Source: Verrucomicrobiota bacterium
GTDB taxonomy: Bacteria; Verrucomicrobiota; Verrucomicrobiia; Verrucomicrobiales; DEV007
DNA length: 64,000 nt
Direction: 5' to 3'
Assembly: GCA_020630975.1 (NCBI GenBank)
Contig: JAHDID010000001.1
Location: forward strand, 265,687-329,686
Within the stretch, counting starts at the first letter, position 1. Each line of letters begins with the position of its first letter. Positions 35,801-43,803 of this stretch are shown in pieces. Made by a program: the position numbers and the translations under genes. Under the pieces are notes generated by a model that saw only the letters and a program-made list of their open reading frames with translations, made no database searches and was not told the DNA's origin.

Positions 35801-36901
35801 TCACTCCCTGAGCGCCTCGATCGCCCGGGTGATATCGTGCAGATCGACCTCGTCGGAGACGTAAGCATCTCCAATAGAACGCAGTAGGACGAATCGGATC
35901 TGTCCGTCCTCAAACTTCTTGTCGCGCATCATCGCCTGCAGGATCGAGTCGGTCGAGATGTCGTTCTGCAGGCGAGTCGGCAAATCCCAGGCATTGATAC
36001 AGTTGAAAATACCGGTCGCATCCCCCTCGTCGAAGCCGCATTTCTCCACCGACAGGCGAGTGGCAGCGATCAGGCCCAGAGCGATCGCCTCGCCATGCAG
36101 AAAGTGTCCGTAGCCTCCCGCCGCCTCGATACCGTGGCCGATGGTGTGGCCAAAGTTCAGCAGCGCGCGGGTGCCTGTGGTCTCGCGCTCGTCCTCCTCG
36201 ACCACAGCTGCTTTGATCGCCACATTATTAGCGACCAAGCTCACCAGATCCTCATTGGCCTCGTAGGGGACTAGCATCAGCTCCAGCATCTCACGGTCGC
36301 GGATGGCACCGTGTTTGATGATCTCGGCACAGCCTTCATTGAACTCTCTAGCTGGTAGAGACTCGAGGGTATCGACATCTGCCAGCACCAGCTGCGGCTG
36401 GTGAAAAGCGCCTAGCAGGTTTTTGCCCTCGGCGGTGTTCACCCCAGTCTTACCGCCCACCGAGCTATCCACTTGGCTGACGATCGTAGTCGGGATCTGC
36501 ACACACGGGATACCACGCTGAAAGATCGCCGCTGCAAAGCCCGCCAGATCGCCGATCACGCCACCACCGAGGGCGACTAGAAAGGACTTTCGGTCCAGAC
36601 CAGCTTGCAGCATCTCACCACAGATACGGGCCACCTCATCCATGTTTTTCGAGGCCTCACCAGCTGGCACCTCGATCGGCACCACCTTGATACCAGCCGC
36701 CTCCAGAGAGCGCTTCACCTTTTCGCCATACAGTGGCCAGACATTGGTATCGCTGACCAGTGCGCACTGCCGCCCAAAGCGGTCGGCGACTCGATCACCG
36801 GTCTGAGAGATCAGTCCACTGCCCACGAGCACATCGTAGCGGTCGTTTTTCAGCGTCAGCGAGATGCGAGTCAGGTCGTCTTCGGTCGTGATTTCTGGCA
36901 T
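35801..36901 (-). CDS. aroB: 3-dehydroquinate synthase
   Basis: This 366-residue enzyme turns DAHP into 3-dehydroquinate, the second step of the shikimate pathway, with NAD and a metal (Zn or Co). Signature segments are ALGGGVIGDLAGFAAAIFQR, the QIPTTIVSQVDSSVGGKTGV loop (about 136-155), LNFGHTIGHGIEAAGGYGHF with metal-binding His residues, and HGEAIALGL. Length is normal. The start overlaps the miaA 3' end by 31 bp, so both are in one operon. It is the last gene of the lpxB-alkB-M28-miaA-aroB run. Confidence 0.97.
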   Translation of the reverse strand: MPEITTEDDLTRISLTLKNDRYDVLVGSGLISQTGDRVADRFGRQCALVSDTNVWPLYGEKVKRSLEAAGIKVVPIEVPAGEASKNMDEVARICGEMLQAGLDRKSFLVALGGGVIGDLAGFAAAIFQRGIPCVQIPTTIVSQVDSSVGGKTGVNTAEGKNLLGAFHQPQLVLADVDTLESLPAREFNEGCAEIIKHGAIRDREMLELMLVPYEANEDLVSLVANNVAIKAAVVEEDERETTGTRALLNFGHTIGHGIEAAGGYGHFLHGEAIALGLIAATRLSVEKCGFDEGDATGIFNCINAWDLPTRLQNDISTDSILQAMMRDKKFEDGQIRFVLLRSIGDAYVSDEVDLHDITRAIEALRE

Positions 36902-37836
36902 GGGTGATTTTCGGTAAAAGACCGCAGATCGGCAACTGGGAATATCTCAAGAATTCGATCCACGATACTAGCGGCTATATCATCCGCTACACAGGAGATC
37001 CGCCGGTACTGTGGCTCCCTCTTGAACCATGTCTCCTGGCGTTTGGCAAAGCGTCGCGTGGTCTGCTGAATGGCCGCAATCGCCTCTTCCTCCGCTATTT
37101 CCCCTGCGATCACCGCCTGTACCTCGGCGAGGCCTATGGCCTTGGCGGCAGTGGCAGAGGGCTGGCAGTCGATCGCGGCGATCTGCTCGACCACTCCAGC
37201 TGCCCACATCTGGTGGGTGCGTTGATTGATACGGGCATAGATCTCCTCGCGCGGGCGGTCGAGGTAAATCCCTGTGAAGTCGGGCGCATCATTCTGCCAC
37301 TGGCTTTTCAGCTCCGAGGCTGGCTGGCCTGTGAGTAGACAGATCTCGAGGTTGCGCGTCACATAGCGGCGATTCTTCAGATTCGTGGCAGCTGCACCTT
37401 CTGGATCGAGCTGGCGATACTGCTCCACTAGCTCGTCCAGGCTTTTCAGCTCTAGCTCAGCACGCAGCGTCGCATCGCCCGGAGGAGTCGGCCCCAGACC
37501 GTGGGTGATAGCTTTCAGATACAGCCCACTCCCGCCGACTACGATCGGCACCGCTCTAGTAGCGACCTCTGCGATCGTCGCCCTCGCCAGCTTGGCAAAG
37601 GCCGCTGCATCGCAGCTCGCCTCCAGAGACAAATGGCCAAACAGATGGTGTGGCACCCCGGCACGCTCCTCCTCGGTAGGCGTGGCGGCCAGTATCTCGA
37701 TGCCCCGATAGATCTGATAGGCATCCGCATTCACGATCTCGGCCGCGCCCAGACGCTGAGCCAGCTCGATCGCGACACCCGTTTTGCCCGCAGCCGTCGG
37801 TGCGGCTAGGTAGATAGGCTGAAATGACTGGCTCAC
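36871..37836 (-). CDS. miaA: tRNA dimethylallyltransferase
   Basis: This enzyme transfers a dimethylallyl group to A37 of tRNAs that read codons starting with U, improving decoding. The sequence has the P-loop YLAAPTAAGKTGVAIELAQR, NADAYQIYRGIEILAATPT, the GGSGLYLKAITHGLGPTPPG segment, and a C-terminal FAKRQETWFKRE motif. The start GTG at 37836 is preferred over an upstream ATG (37878): it overlaps the TGA of the M28-like gene by 4 bp (GTGA) and gives a 321-residue protein of normal length without the odd N-terminus. The 3' end overlaps aroB. Confidence 0.95.
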   Translation of the reverse strand: MSQSFQPIYLAAPTAAGKTGVAIELAQRLGAAEIVNADAYQIYRGIEILAATPTEEERAGVPHHLFGHLSLEASCDAAAFAKLARATIAEVATRAVPIVVGGSGLYLKAITHGLGPTPPGDATLRAELELKSLDELVEQYRQLDPEGAAATNLKNRRYVTRNLEICLLTGQPASELKSQWQNDAPDFTGIYLDRPREEIYARINQRTHQMWAAGVVEQIAAIDCQPSATAAKAIGLAEVQAVIAGEIAEEEAIAAIQQTTRRFAKRQETWFKREPQYRRISCVADDIAASIVDRILEIFPVADLRSFTENHPCQKSRPKTT

Positions 37837-38759
37837 GGGTTTGTCCACACGTTGATGATCTCCTCCAGCCCTAGGCACACTTTCTCCAGAGCCTTGATAT
37901 CGACATCGCTACCCTCGCCACCACTGGCCAGTGCAGCGGCATAGCCTACCTGCCTGTAAGCCCACTCGCTCGAGCTTCCTGGGCCGACCTCAGACACCGC
38001 CTCTAGTCCCGAGCCTCGCTGATAGGCAGAACGAGCGGTATCGGCCCAGTAGCGGGATAGCTCATCGGCAGAAAAGCGCATCGGCAACTGACCTACCGAA
38101 TCGACTGCGAGCATCGTCACGATTTGCTGCCCTTCGGCCTCGCATGCCTTGGCATACACTAGGCTGCCCATATGCTCAGTCTGGTAGTGTGGCGCTGCAT
38201 CATTCACCGAAAAGACAAAGCGCAGCGTGCGCCGCTGCGGTCGACTGGCGAAGTCCTGCGCCAGCGCCAGCAGTGCGGCCACGCCAGAGGCATTATCATT
38301 GGCTCCGGCATCGCCCACGGCAGTATCGTAGTGAGCACCTAGCACCACGATCTCTCGCTTATTCTTTCTCGTCCCCTCGCCCGGTAGCTCGGCCACGATA
38401 TTGCGCACTACCGAGCCATCTGGCATCGAGTAGGTGTGTCGGCTCAGCTGGTAGCCCCAGTTGCGTCCCTTCAGCGTCGACTCGATCCAGATCGCCGCCC
38501 GCTCGAGCGAATCAGCCTCGCCGAGATGCCGCTCCCCCACCTCATCGGTCAGGATGTTTACATATCGCTGCAGATCCTCTTGATTGATATCGCGCCGATT
38601 CAGGCTCGCCGCCTGCATGTGCTTGTAATACCCATCCTCCAGCTCCGGTGCCTTTGGCCGGATATGACTATATATCATCGTCGCCAGCCCCAAGACAAAC
38701 AATCCCAACGGTAGCGTGATGATCGCGATGCGTATGCCTTTGCCGTTACTCTCAGCCAT
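37833..38759 (-). CDS. M28-like peptidase with degraded active site
   Basis: This 308-residue protein has an N-terminal membrane anchor (IAIITLPLGLFVLGLATMIY) and an M28 zinc-peptidase fold outside. GAHYDTAVGD (141-150) gives the first His143 and Asp145, and AGANDNASGV (151-160) carries the bridging Asp155. The catalytic pair expected next, usually NEEPP, reads NDAAP (186-190), so the catalytic Glu is Asp and the second ligand Glu is Ala. The last zinc His region, usually SDHWSF, reads SSSEWAY (262-268). Asp220 is kept. It is probably not an active peptidase. It is coupled to miaA by 4 bp. Confidence 0.85.
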   Translation of the reverse strand: MAESNGKGIRIAIITLPLGLFVLGLATMIYSHIRPKAPELEDGYYKHMQAASLNRRDINQEDLQRYVNILTDEVGERHLGEADSLERAAIWIESTLKGRNWGYQLSRHTYSMPDGSVVRNIVAELPGEGTRKNKREIVVLGAHYDTAVGDAGANDNASGVAALLALAQDFASRPQRRTLRFVFSVNDAAPHYQTEHMGSLVYAKACEAEGQQIVTMLAVDSVGQLPMRFSADELSRYWADTARSAYQRGSGLEAVSEVGPGSSSEWAYRQVGYAAALASGGEGSDVDIKALEKVCLGLEEIINVWTNP

Positions 38760-38763
38760 CAGA

Positions 38764-38802
38764 TTTCAATAGGGTACAATTTTTATTCAATAGGGTACAG
38801 TC
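38764..38802 (+). repeat. 21-bp-spaced doublet element, copy d
   Basis: TTTCAATAGGGTACAAT and TTCAATAGGGTACAGTC, with the GGG at 38772 and 38793, 21 bp apart. It fills most of the gap between the alkB-like stop and the M28-like start, so it interrupts or bridges the operon. Confidence 0.88.
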
Positions 38803-38815
38803 GATAAAATACTCA

Positions 38816-39382
38816 TTAAACAACCTGCCCCTTTCTACTAGAAAGAATCCGTCGAAAAGTGATACTGATCCGGGCATCGTTTACTGGTGATTTCTTTACT
38901 GCGTGCGTCCAATATTTCTGAGTCTCTTGGGTCATGTAAAATAGCGACCCGTGAGGCAGAAGATAAGTGTGCCGCTTATCGTAGTCTTCAATATTTCTGA
39001 AGGTGATCTCTCGCTCACCTCCCAAAGATATAATAACGATACCGGTATCATCATCTAGATTCGAGATCGTATCGGAGTGAAACCCCATAGTCGACTTGCC
39101 ATCCTCATAAAAATTCAGCAGACAATTTGTCGGCCGAAATAACAATGCCTGATTCACCTTATCACAAAGTGCGCTCAAACTTTCGATCATTGGCTGCACC
39201 TCATACTCTACCCCCGACTCATCGTAGGTCTCGCCATAGCAAGCTGTCTTCCTAGCTTTCATGCTAGTATCCCAATTCACTTCACGGCTCAAAGTATCGA
39301 ACAATTGCATTGCTTCATCGGAGTCCAGAAACCCAATGGTAAGAGCATATTCTGGTTCTTCAGTTATCATTCCTATCGTCAA
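38816..39382 (-). CDS. AlkB-like 2-oxoglutarate/Fe(II) dioxygenase
   Basis: This 188-residue protein resembles AlkB-type nucleic-acid demethylases, which oxidise methyl groups off DNA or RNA bases using 2-oxoglutarate, O2 and Fe(II). Visible motifs are the substrate lid LLNFYEDGKSTMGFHSDTIS with the iron HxD pair in HSD (about 102-104), IVIISLGGEREITFRN, SLFYMTQETQKYWTHAVKKS with the third iron His in THAV, and RISITFR with the Arg that binds 2-oxoglutarate. All key residues are present, so it should be active. It follows lpxB by 12 bp. Its substrate (repair or RNA) is unknown. Confidence 0.9.
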   Translation of the reverse strand: MTIGMITEEPEYALTIGFLDSDEAMQLFDTLSREVNWDTSMKARKTACYGETYDESGVEYEVQPMIESLSALCDKVNQALLFRPTNCLLNFYEDGKSTMGFHSDTISNLDDDTGIVIISLGGEREITFRNIEDYDKRHTYLLPHGSLFYMTQETQKYWTHAVKKSPVNDARISITFRRILSSRKGQVV

Positions 39383-39394
39383 GGTACTTACGTC

Positions 39395-40522
39395 CTATAC
39401 CAATGCCTCGGCTACATACTTTGCGGCATTGCTATGTGCACCGCCACCACCTAGGCTCTCTGCTACCGCCTTTAGATCTTTCTCTAGTGTCGCTCGATAC
39501 TCTGCATCGCTGAGCAGCCGCTGCAGCTCACTGGCGATGCTCTCGTCTGTGGCCTGCTCTTGTAGCAGCTCACGGACGACTTCGCGATCGGCTATCACAT
39601 TGACGATGCCTAGGTAGGCGATCTTCATCAGCCGCCGTGCGGCAAAGGCGGTGACCCACGCCACCTTGTAGGTGAGGCAGTACGGCAACCCTAGGATAGC
39701 AGCCTCCAGCGTGGCCGTGCCAGATGCGACGACACCCACCTCCGCCCGGCGCATGATGCGCTGACTCTCACCACTGAGCACCTCGACCTGATCAGCCAGC
39801 CCATGCTCTCCAGCTAGCTGACGCAATCGGTCGGCCAGCGTATCAGTCGCTGCAGACGTGATAAAGCGTAGATCAGCCCGATCGGCTCGCATGAGCTGGG
39901 CCGCCTCGAGCATCGCCGGGAAGAGCGCATCGATCTCGCGCAGTCGTGAGCCGGGCATGAGCGCTACCAAGCCAGCCTCTCGCTCGATCGGCTCTGCCAA
40001 CACCGGAGCCAGTGAGTCGACCAACGGATGGCCACAAAACTCGGTGCGCAGGCCACTGCTCTCGTAGAGCTCCTTTTCAAAAGGAAAAATACAGATCATC
40101 ACATCGAGCAGCTCCGCCATGATGCGGATGCGCCCTTTCTTCCACGCCCACACCTGCGGACTGATGTAGTAGATCAGCTTGCCGGTGTAGCCATCGGCCC
40201 TGAGTCGCTTGGCCAGACGTAGGTTGAAGCCTGGATAATCGATGAGCACCACGCCATCTGGCTCGGTGCTGTGGATCCGAGCCACCGTCTCCTCCATCTT
40301 GTTTTTGAAGTACCGGTAATTTTTCAGCACCTCCCACAGGCCCAATACTGCGGCATCCTCCAGCCAGTCCTCGATATCAGGCGCTAGAGCATGCATCTTT
40401 GGCCCGCCGAGACCGCTCAGCCGCACCCCATCGAGCACAGACGGCAGCTCCGCCAGCATGGCAGCCCCGTGGCTATCGCCGCTGATCTCTCCAGCGACTA
40501 AGAAGATGTGAGTCGAAGACAT
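39395..40522 (-). CDS. lpxB: lipid-A-disaccharide synthase
   Basis: This 375-residue glycosyltransferase joins UDP-diacylglucosamine and lipid X to form the disaccharide of lipid A, on the inner face of the inner membrane. It shows HIFLVAGEISGDSHGAAMLA at the start, DYPGFNLRLAKRLR, YYISPQVWAWKKGRIRIMAE, FCGHPLVDSL, LMPGSRLREIDALFPAMLEA and VVASGTATLEAAILGLPYCL. The start at ATG 40522 is chosen because upstream residues have no counterpart in the family. It indicates an outer membrane with LPS. It heads the run toward aroB and is divergent from the nuclease-fold gene. Confidence 0.95.
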   Translation of the reverse strand: MSSTHIFLVAGEISGDSHGAAMLAELPSVLDGVRLSGLGGPKMHALAPDIEDWLEDAAVLGLWEVLKNYRYFKNKMEETVARIHSTEPDGVVLIDYPGFNLRLAKRLRADGYTGKLIYYISPQVWAWKKGRIRIMAELLDVMICIFPFEKELYESSGLRTEFCGHPLVDSLAPVLAEPIEREAGLVALMPGSRLREIDALFPAMLEAAQLMRADRADLRFITSAATDTLADRLRQLAGEHGLADQVEVLSGESQRIMRRAEVGVVASGTATLEAAILGLPYCLTYKVAWVTAFAARRLMKIAYLGIVNVIADREVVRELLQEQATDESIASELQRLLSDAEYRATLEKDLKAVAESLGGGGAHSNAAKYVAEALV

Positions 40523-40621
40523 GAGTGCCGCAATGATAGCAGGTTTTGCCCCTCTTTCCGCATCATTCCACACTTGCATCGATCTATGTCAGCAGGGCAT
40601 CGTAGAGGAGAATCTAGCACC

Positions 40622-41719
40622 ATGAATATCCGCCTCGCCATAGCCCTGATCGCACTGCTCACCACCTGCGCTACCATCGCAGCAGCAGAGTGGGAGCACC
40701 TGGAGGACTGCGAGCTCGTCCCCTCTTTCCTCAATGATGGCGACTCCTTCCTGATCCGCACGCCGAAGGGCGAGTTTGTGTTTCGGCTCTATGCCGTCGA
40801 TTGCCCAGAGCAGTCCGATATCTTTCCAGAGCGCATCTCGGAGCAGGCCAAATATTTTGGCACCACGAATGAGAAAGTCGTCAGCCTGGGTCGAGTGGCG
40901 GCCGACTTCACAGCCCGGCATCTGAGTGGCAAGTTCTCCGTCCACACCCAGTGGCGAGATGCTATGGGCCAGTCCAAACGCTACGCCGCTCTCATCGTGA
41001 AAGACAGCCGCCTGCTCTCCGAGGTTTTGGCAGAAAATGGCCTGGTGCGCATCCATGGTTTCCAAATAGCCGGAGCCTGGCAGGGCAAAGATGCCGCCGC
41101 TCTACGAGGTATCCTAAAAGCTGCTGAGTCGCGAGCCAAACAAGCCAAACGCGGCGGCTGGTCCAGCGATCCCAGCGCCACAGCACCCACTGCCACACCA
41201 CCGAAAAAATGGGTAGCCCCACACCAGCTCATCAACATCAATCGAGCCACCCAAACCGAGCTAGAGACACTACCACAGATCGGCCCCAGCAAGGCAAAAA
41301 GCATCATCGATGGCCGCCCATTCAAACACATCGAATCGATCCGCAAAGTCAACGGCATCGGCGACGCCACCATGCTCAAGCTAAAGCCCCTCATCACCGT
41401 GATCGAGATCAACGCCCCCCGCGAGACCGCCGACCACTACCGCAAAGAATCGCAGCGCTACCGAAACCGCTGGGTCGACATACGGCTAGAGACCGTAGTC
41501 GATGTGAACTGGCCAGCTCCCGACGGCTTTGTGGTGCTACAGGCGATCACCGCGGCCGATGGCACATTCGGTGGAGCGATTCCACTGTTTTTCCCCGAGG
41601 AAAAACTCGAGGACATCCTGCGCTACTATGGCGATAAAGATCCCGATGAAACCACTAGGACCAAAGCGATCTTCTACAACTACAACGGCGAAGACGTCCT
41701 GGTGATCCCAAAGACCTAG
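40622..41719 (+). CDS. secreted nuclease-fold protein with HhH domain
   Basis: The start ATG at 40622 gives a good signal peptide (IRLAIALIALLTTCATIAAA). A thermonuclease-like (SNase) domain follows (about 27-165), with DGDSFLIRTPKGEFVFRLYA, VDCPEQSD, SKRYAALIVKDSRLLSEVLA and ENGLVRIHG. A ComEA-like helix-hairpin-helix domain follows (about 205-262; ININRATQTELETLPQIGPS, IRKVNGIGDATMLKLKPLI), which binds DNA in its family. A C-terminal part (about 270-365) of unknown type ends the protein. It would act in the periplasm, perhaps on DNA during uptake or degradation (inference). It is divergent from lpxB. Confidence 0.9.
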   Translation: MNIRLAIALIALLTTCATIAAAEWEHLEDCELVPSFLNDGDSFLIRTPKGEFVFRLYAVDCPEQSDIFPERISEQAKYFGTTNEKVVSLGRVAADFTARHLSGKFSVHTQWRDAMGQSKRYAALIVKDSRLLSEVLAENGLVRIHGFQIAGAWQGKDAAALRGILKAAESRAKQAKRGGWSSDPSATAPTATPPKKWVAPHQLININRATQTELETLPQIGPSKAKSIIDGRPFKHIESIRKVNGIGDATMLKLKPLITVIEINAPRETADHYRKESQRYRNRWVDIRLETVVDVNWPAPDGFVVLQAITAADGTFGGAIPLFFPEEKLEDILRYYGDKDPDETTRTKAIFYNYNGEDVLVIPKT

Positions 41720-42217
41720 CTTTGCCCTGCCTACGCCTTTCGACTTCTCAGTCCAGCAGACGCCGAGTCGAAGCACTTCAAAAATCAGACCTCAACATAA
41801 ATCCATAAAACCTCTAGATTGAATCGCAATATCTTATGTCGATTGGGGCGCTTCTACCACCCCGCCGGGGTGGTTAGTATTCTAGGGGGGGCACACCGGG
41901 GTTTCACCCCGGGCTACCTTCTCCTCGCCCCTCCGGGGCGGACTCAGTCCCGGAGGGACTAGCAGATGTTAGCCGGTGGTAAGCGTAGCGTAGCCACCGG
42001 ATTCCCAAACTGCCTGGCCGCACCCCAGCGGGGTGCTAGAACTACTTGCTTATCTTTACGCTTTACCCTCGCCATTCGTCAATCGCACGAAAAAAACGAC
42101 ATCTGGATCTGGGATATACGCGATAGGTGCCAAAGGGTTATACTGATGTCTGAAAATCCCACTCGTCATTAGCCATTCAGCTCTGGCTATGCCACTGCAT
42201 GCACCTAGACTTGCGTG
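41720..42217. other. intergenic region holding the multi-hairpin repeat
   Basis: No gene is supported in these 498 bp between two convergent genes. Apart from the multi-hairpin repeat (listed separately), the remaining parts show no other clear structure. Confidence 0.6.
41845..42041. repeat. multi-hairpin intergenic repeat, copy 2
   Basis: Palindromes in order: ACCACCCCGCCGGGGTGGT, CCGGGGTTTCACCCCGG, CGCCCCTCCGGGGCG, AGTCCCGGAGGGACT, CCGGTGGTAAGC with GTAGCCACCGG, CACCCCAGCGGGGTG. From the second palindrome on it matches copy 1 at 31181-31327 in the same order and orientation. This copy is better preserved, with perfect stems. Confidence 0.9.
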
Positions 42218-43144
42218 CTACAGCAGATCGACCACCCCAGGCAGCACCTCAAACCTAGCCGTTAGCTCACCGGCATACTCGCCATCTGCCTCGATCAAAA
42301 CCTGGCGCTCTGGTTCCTCCTCGCAGCAGATCTCTACCCAGCTGGCAGAGTAGCTAGTCATCCCCTCGGGTAGGCTGCCGACACGCTTGAGCTGGTCGAC
42401 GCCTTTGAGAAAGCCAATCGCCGAGTGGTCGTGCACCACCACGATCTCGAGCTGGCCACTACTAGTATCCGCATCGCGCGCGATACGCACGCCACTGCCG
42501 AAGTACTGGCCATTGCACACCGCCACACAATTCGCCTGCCAGACCTGCCCCTCTGGATCCTCCGAGCTGCGAATCCGCAGTGGGTACGGCTTATGCCGCA
42601 GCGCACTGGCCACGATGTTGTAGTTGAATGCCAGATTGGCATTGATTCGTTTCAGCCGCCGCGAGCGATTGGTATTTACACCGATCTCAGCGCTCAGTCC
42701 GACACTGGAGATATTGGCAAAGATCTCTGGCTCCCGCCCTTGAGCTGTCAGCCGTCCGAGATCGATAGGCGTGGGCGAATTTCCCGCCATTCGCGCCAGC
42801 GCCTCGTCGAGCGAGTCGGTCAGCCCGAAGCTACGCTTGAAGTCGCCGCCAGATCCAGCAGGCAAGATACCAAGCCGAGGTCGCTCCACGATCGGGCTGC
42901 CACTAGCGTCAAAAAATCCATTCACCACCTCGTGGATCGTCCCATCGCCACCCGCAGCGATGATGGTATCCACATCGCCTCGCGAAAGCTGCTCGCGAGC
43001 CACCTCCGTCGCATGCCCCGCGTGCGTCGTGATCGTCGCACCGCCCGCGCCCAGCACCTTTTCGACCGCCCTAGCAATCTCCTCAGCACGACCAGCAGTC
43101 TTGCCTCCAGCGGCGGCGGGATTGATGATGAGGTGGTAGTTCAT
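42218..43144 (-). CDS. diacylglycerol/lipid kinase family protein
   Basis: This 308-residue protein is a YegS/DgkB-type lipid kinase, which phosphorylates diacylglycerol or related lipids at the membrane with ATP. The N-terminal motif YHLIINPAAAGGKTAGRAEE, the catalytic loop IIAAGGDGTIHEVVNGFFDA (about 61-80), the LGILPAGSGGDFKRSFGLTD segment and the C-terminal VLIEADGEYAGELTARFEVL are all present. Length is normal. It is a single gene between two repeat regions, convergent with the nuclease-fold gene. Which lipid it uses cannot be told. Confidence 0.93.
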   Translation of the reverse strand: MNYHLIINPAAAGGKTAGRAEEIARAVEKVLGAGGATITTHAGHATEVAREQLSRGDVDTIIAAGGDGTIHEVVNGFFDASGSPIVERPRLGILPAGSGGDFKRSFGLTDSLDEALARMAGNSPTPIDLGRLTAQGREPEIFANISSVGLSAEIGVNTNRSRRLKRINANLAFNYNIVASALRHKPYPLRIRSSEDPEGQVWQANCVAVCNGQYFGSGVRIARDADTSSGQLEIVVVHDHSAIGFLKGVDQLKRVGSLPEGMTSYSASWVEICCEEEPERQVLIEADGEYAGELTARFEVLPGVVDLL

Positions 43145-43234
43145 TTAGGGGGTAAATGGATGCGTGGTTGAGGGCAGGCGCAAGCTTTGAATGCTCGGAG
43201 CCTCAGTATAAGAGCGCGATAAGAAGCGGAAAAA

Positions 43235-43716
43235 ACGTTTCTAAGTGGCATTTCTGAAGAAGGCTGAGTTTCAGAGCTACTGGCCGGTAGGCTGCGGACG
43301 GAAGATTGAGATCTTCCGCTACTATGGGTACGTAGATGCACGTAGCGGCATTTCTAAAAATGCCGAATTCCAAAGCCACTAGCCGGTAGGCTGCAGACGG
43401 AAGATTGAGATCTTCCGCTACTATGGGTGCGTAGGTGCACGTAGCGGCATTTCTAAAAATGCCGAGTTCCAAAGCCACTGGCCGGTAGGCTGCGGACGGA
43501 AGATTGGGATCTTCCGCTACTATGAGTGCGTAGATGCACGTAGCGGCATTTCCAAAAATGCCGAGTTCCAAAACCACTGGCCGGTAGGCTGCGGACGGAA
43601 GATTGGGATCTTCCGCTACTAGGGCGTAGTTGCACGTAGCGGCATTTCCAAAAATGCCGAGTTCCAAAGCCACTGGCCGATAGGCTGCGGACGGAAGATT
43701 GAGATCTTCCGCTACG
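43235..43716. repeat. tandem array of five 99-bp units
   Basis: The marker GAAGATT recurs at 43301, 43400, 43499, 43598 and 43694, giving spacings of 99, 99, 99 and 96 bp. Each unit holds two palindromes, GGAAGATTGAGATCTTCC and CGGCATTTCTAAAAATGCCG (with small changes), joined by GTAGGCTGCGGACGG. Because 99 is a multiple of three, a 156-codon frame stays open through the array, but its sequence only mirrors the repeat. It lies 16 bp before the gnd terminator. Confidence 0.95.
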
Positions 43717-43730
43717 TGTCCGGATGCGCA

Positions 43731-43763
43731 AAAAAAGCCAGAAGGAACGACCCTTCTGGCTTT
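43731..43763 (-). terminator. intrinsic terminator of gnd
   Basis: On the minus strand AAAGCCAGAAGG, a six-base loop GTCGTT, and CCTTCTGGCTTT form a 12-bp perfect stem ending in a run of seven T. It lies 40 bp after the gnd stop and separates gnd from the tandem array. Confidence 0.93.
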
Positions 43764-43803
43764 CTAGAAAAATAGGGATCTCCCCTAAGGTGAATCGATT
43801 TCC

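Noticed and set aside
42425-43171. 248-codon plus-strand frame over the lipid kinase
   Set aside because: Antisense of a clear family member.
43235-43716. Possible CRISPR array
   Set aside because: The 99-bp units are repeated almost completely, with no unique spacers and no cas genes nearby.
43203-43731. Open frames of 156 and 92 codons on the minus strand with repeated ALELGIFGNAATC-like blocks
   Set aside because: They only reflect the 99-bp tandem repeat, whose length is divisible by three. No start context, no family match.
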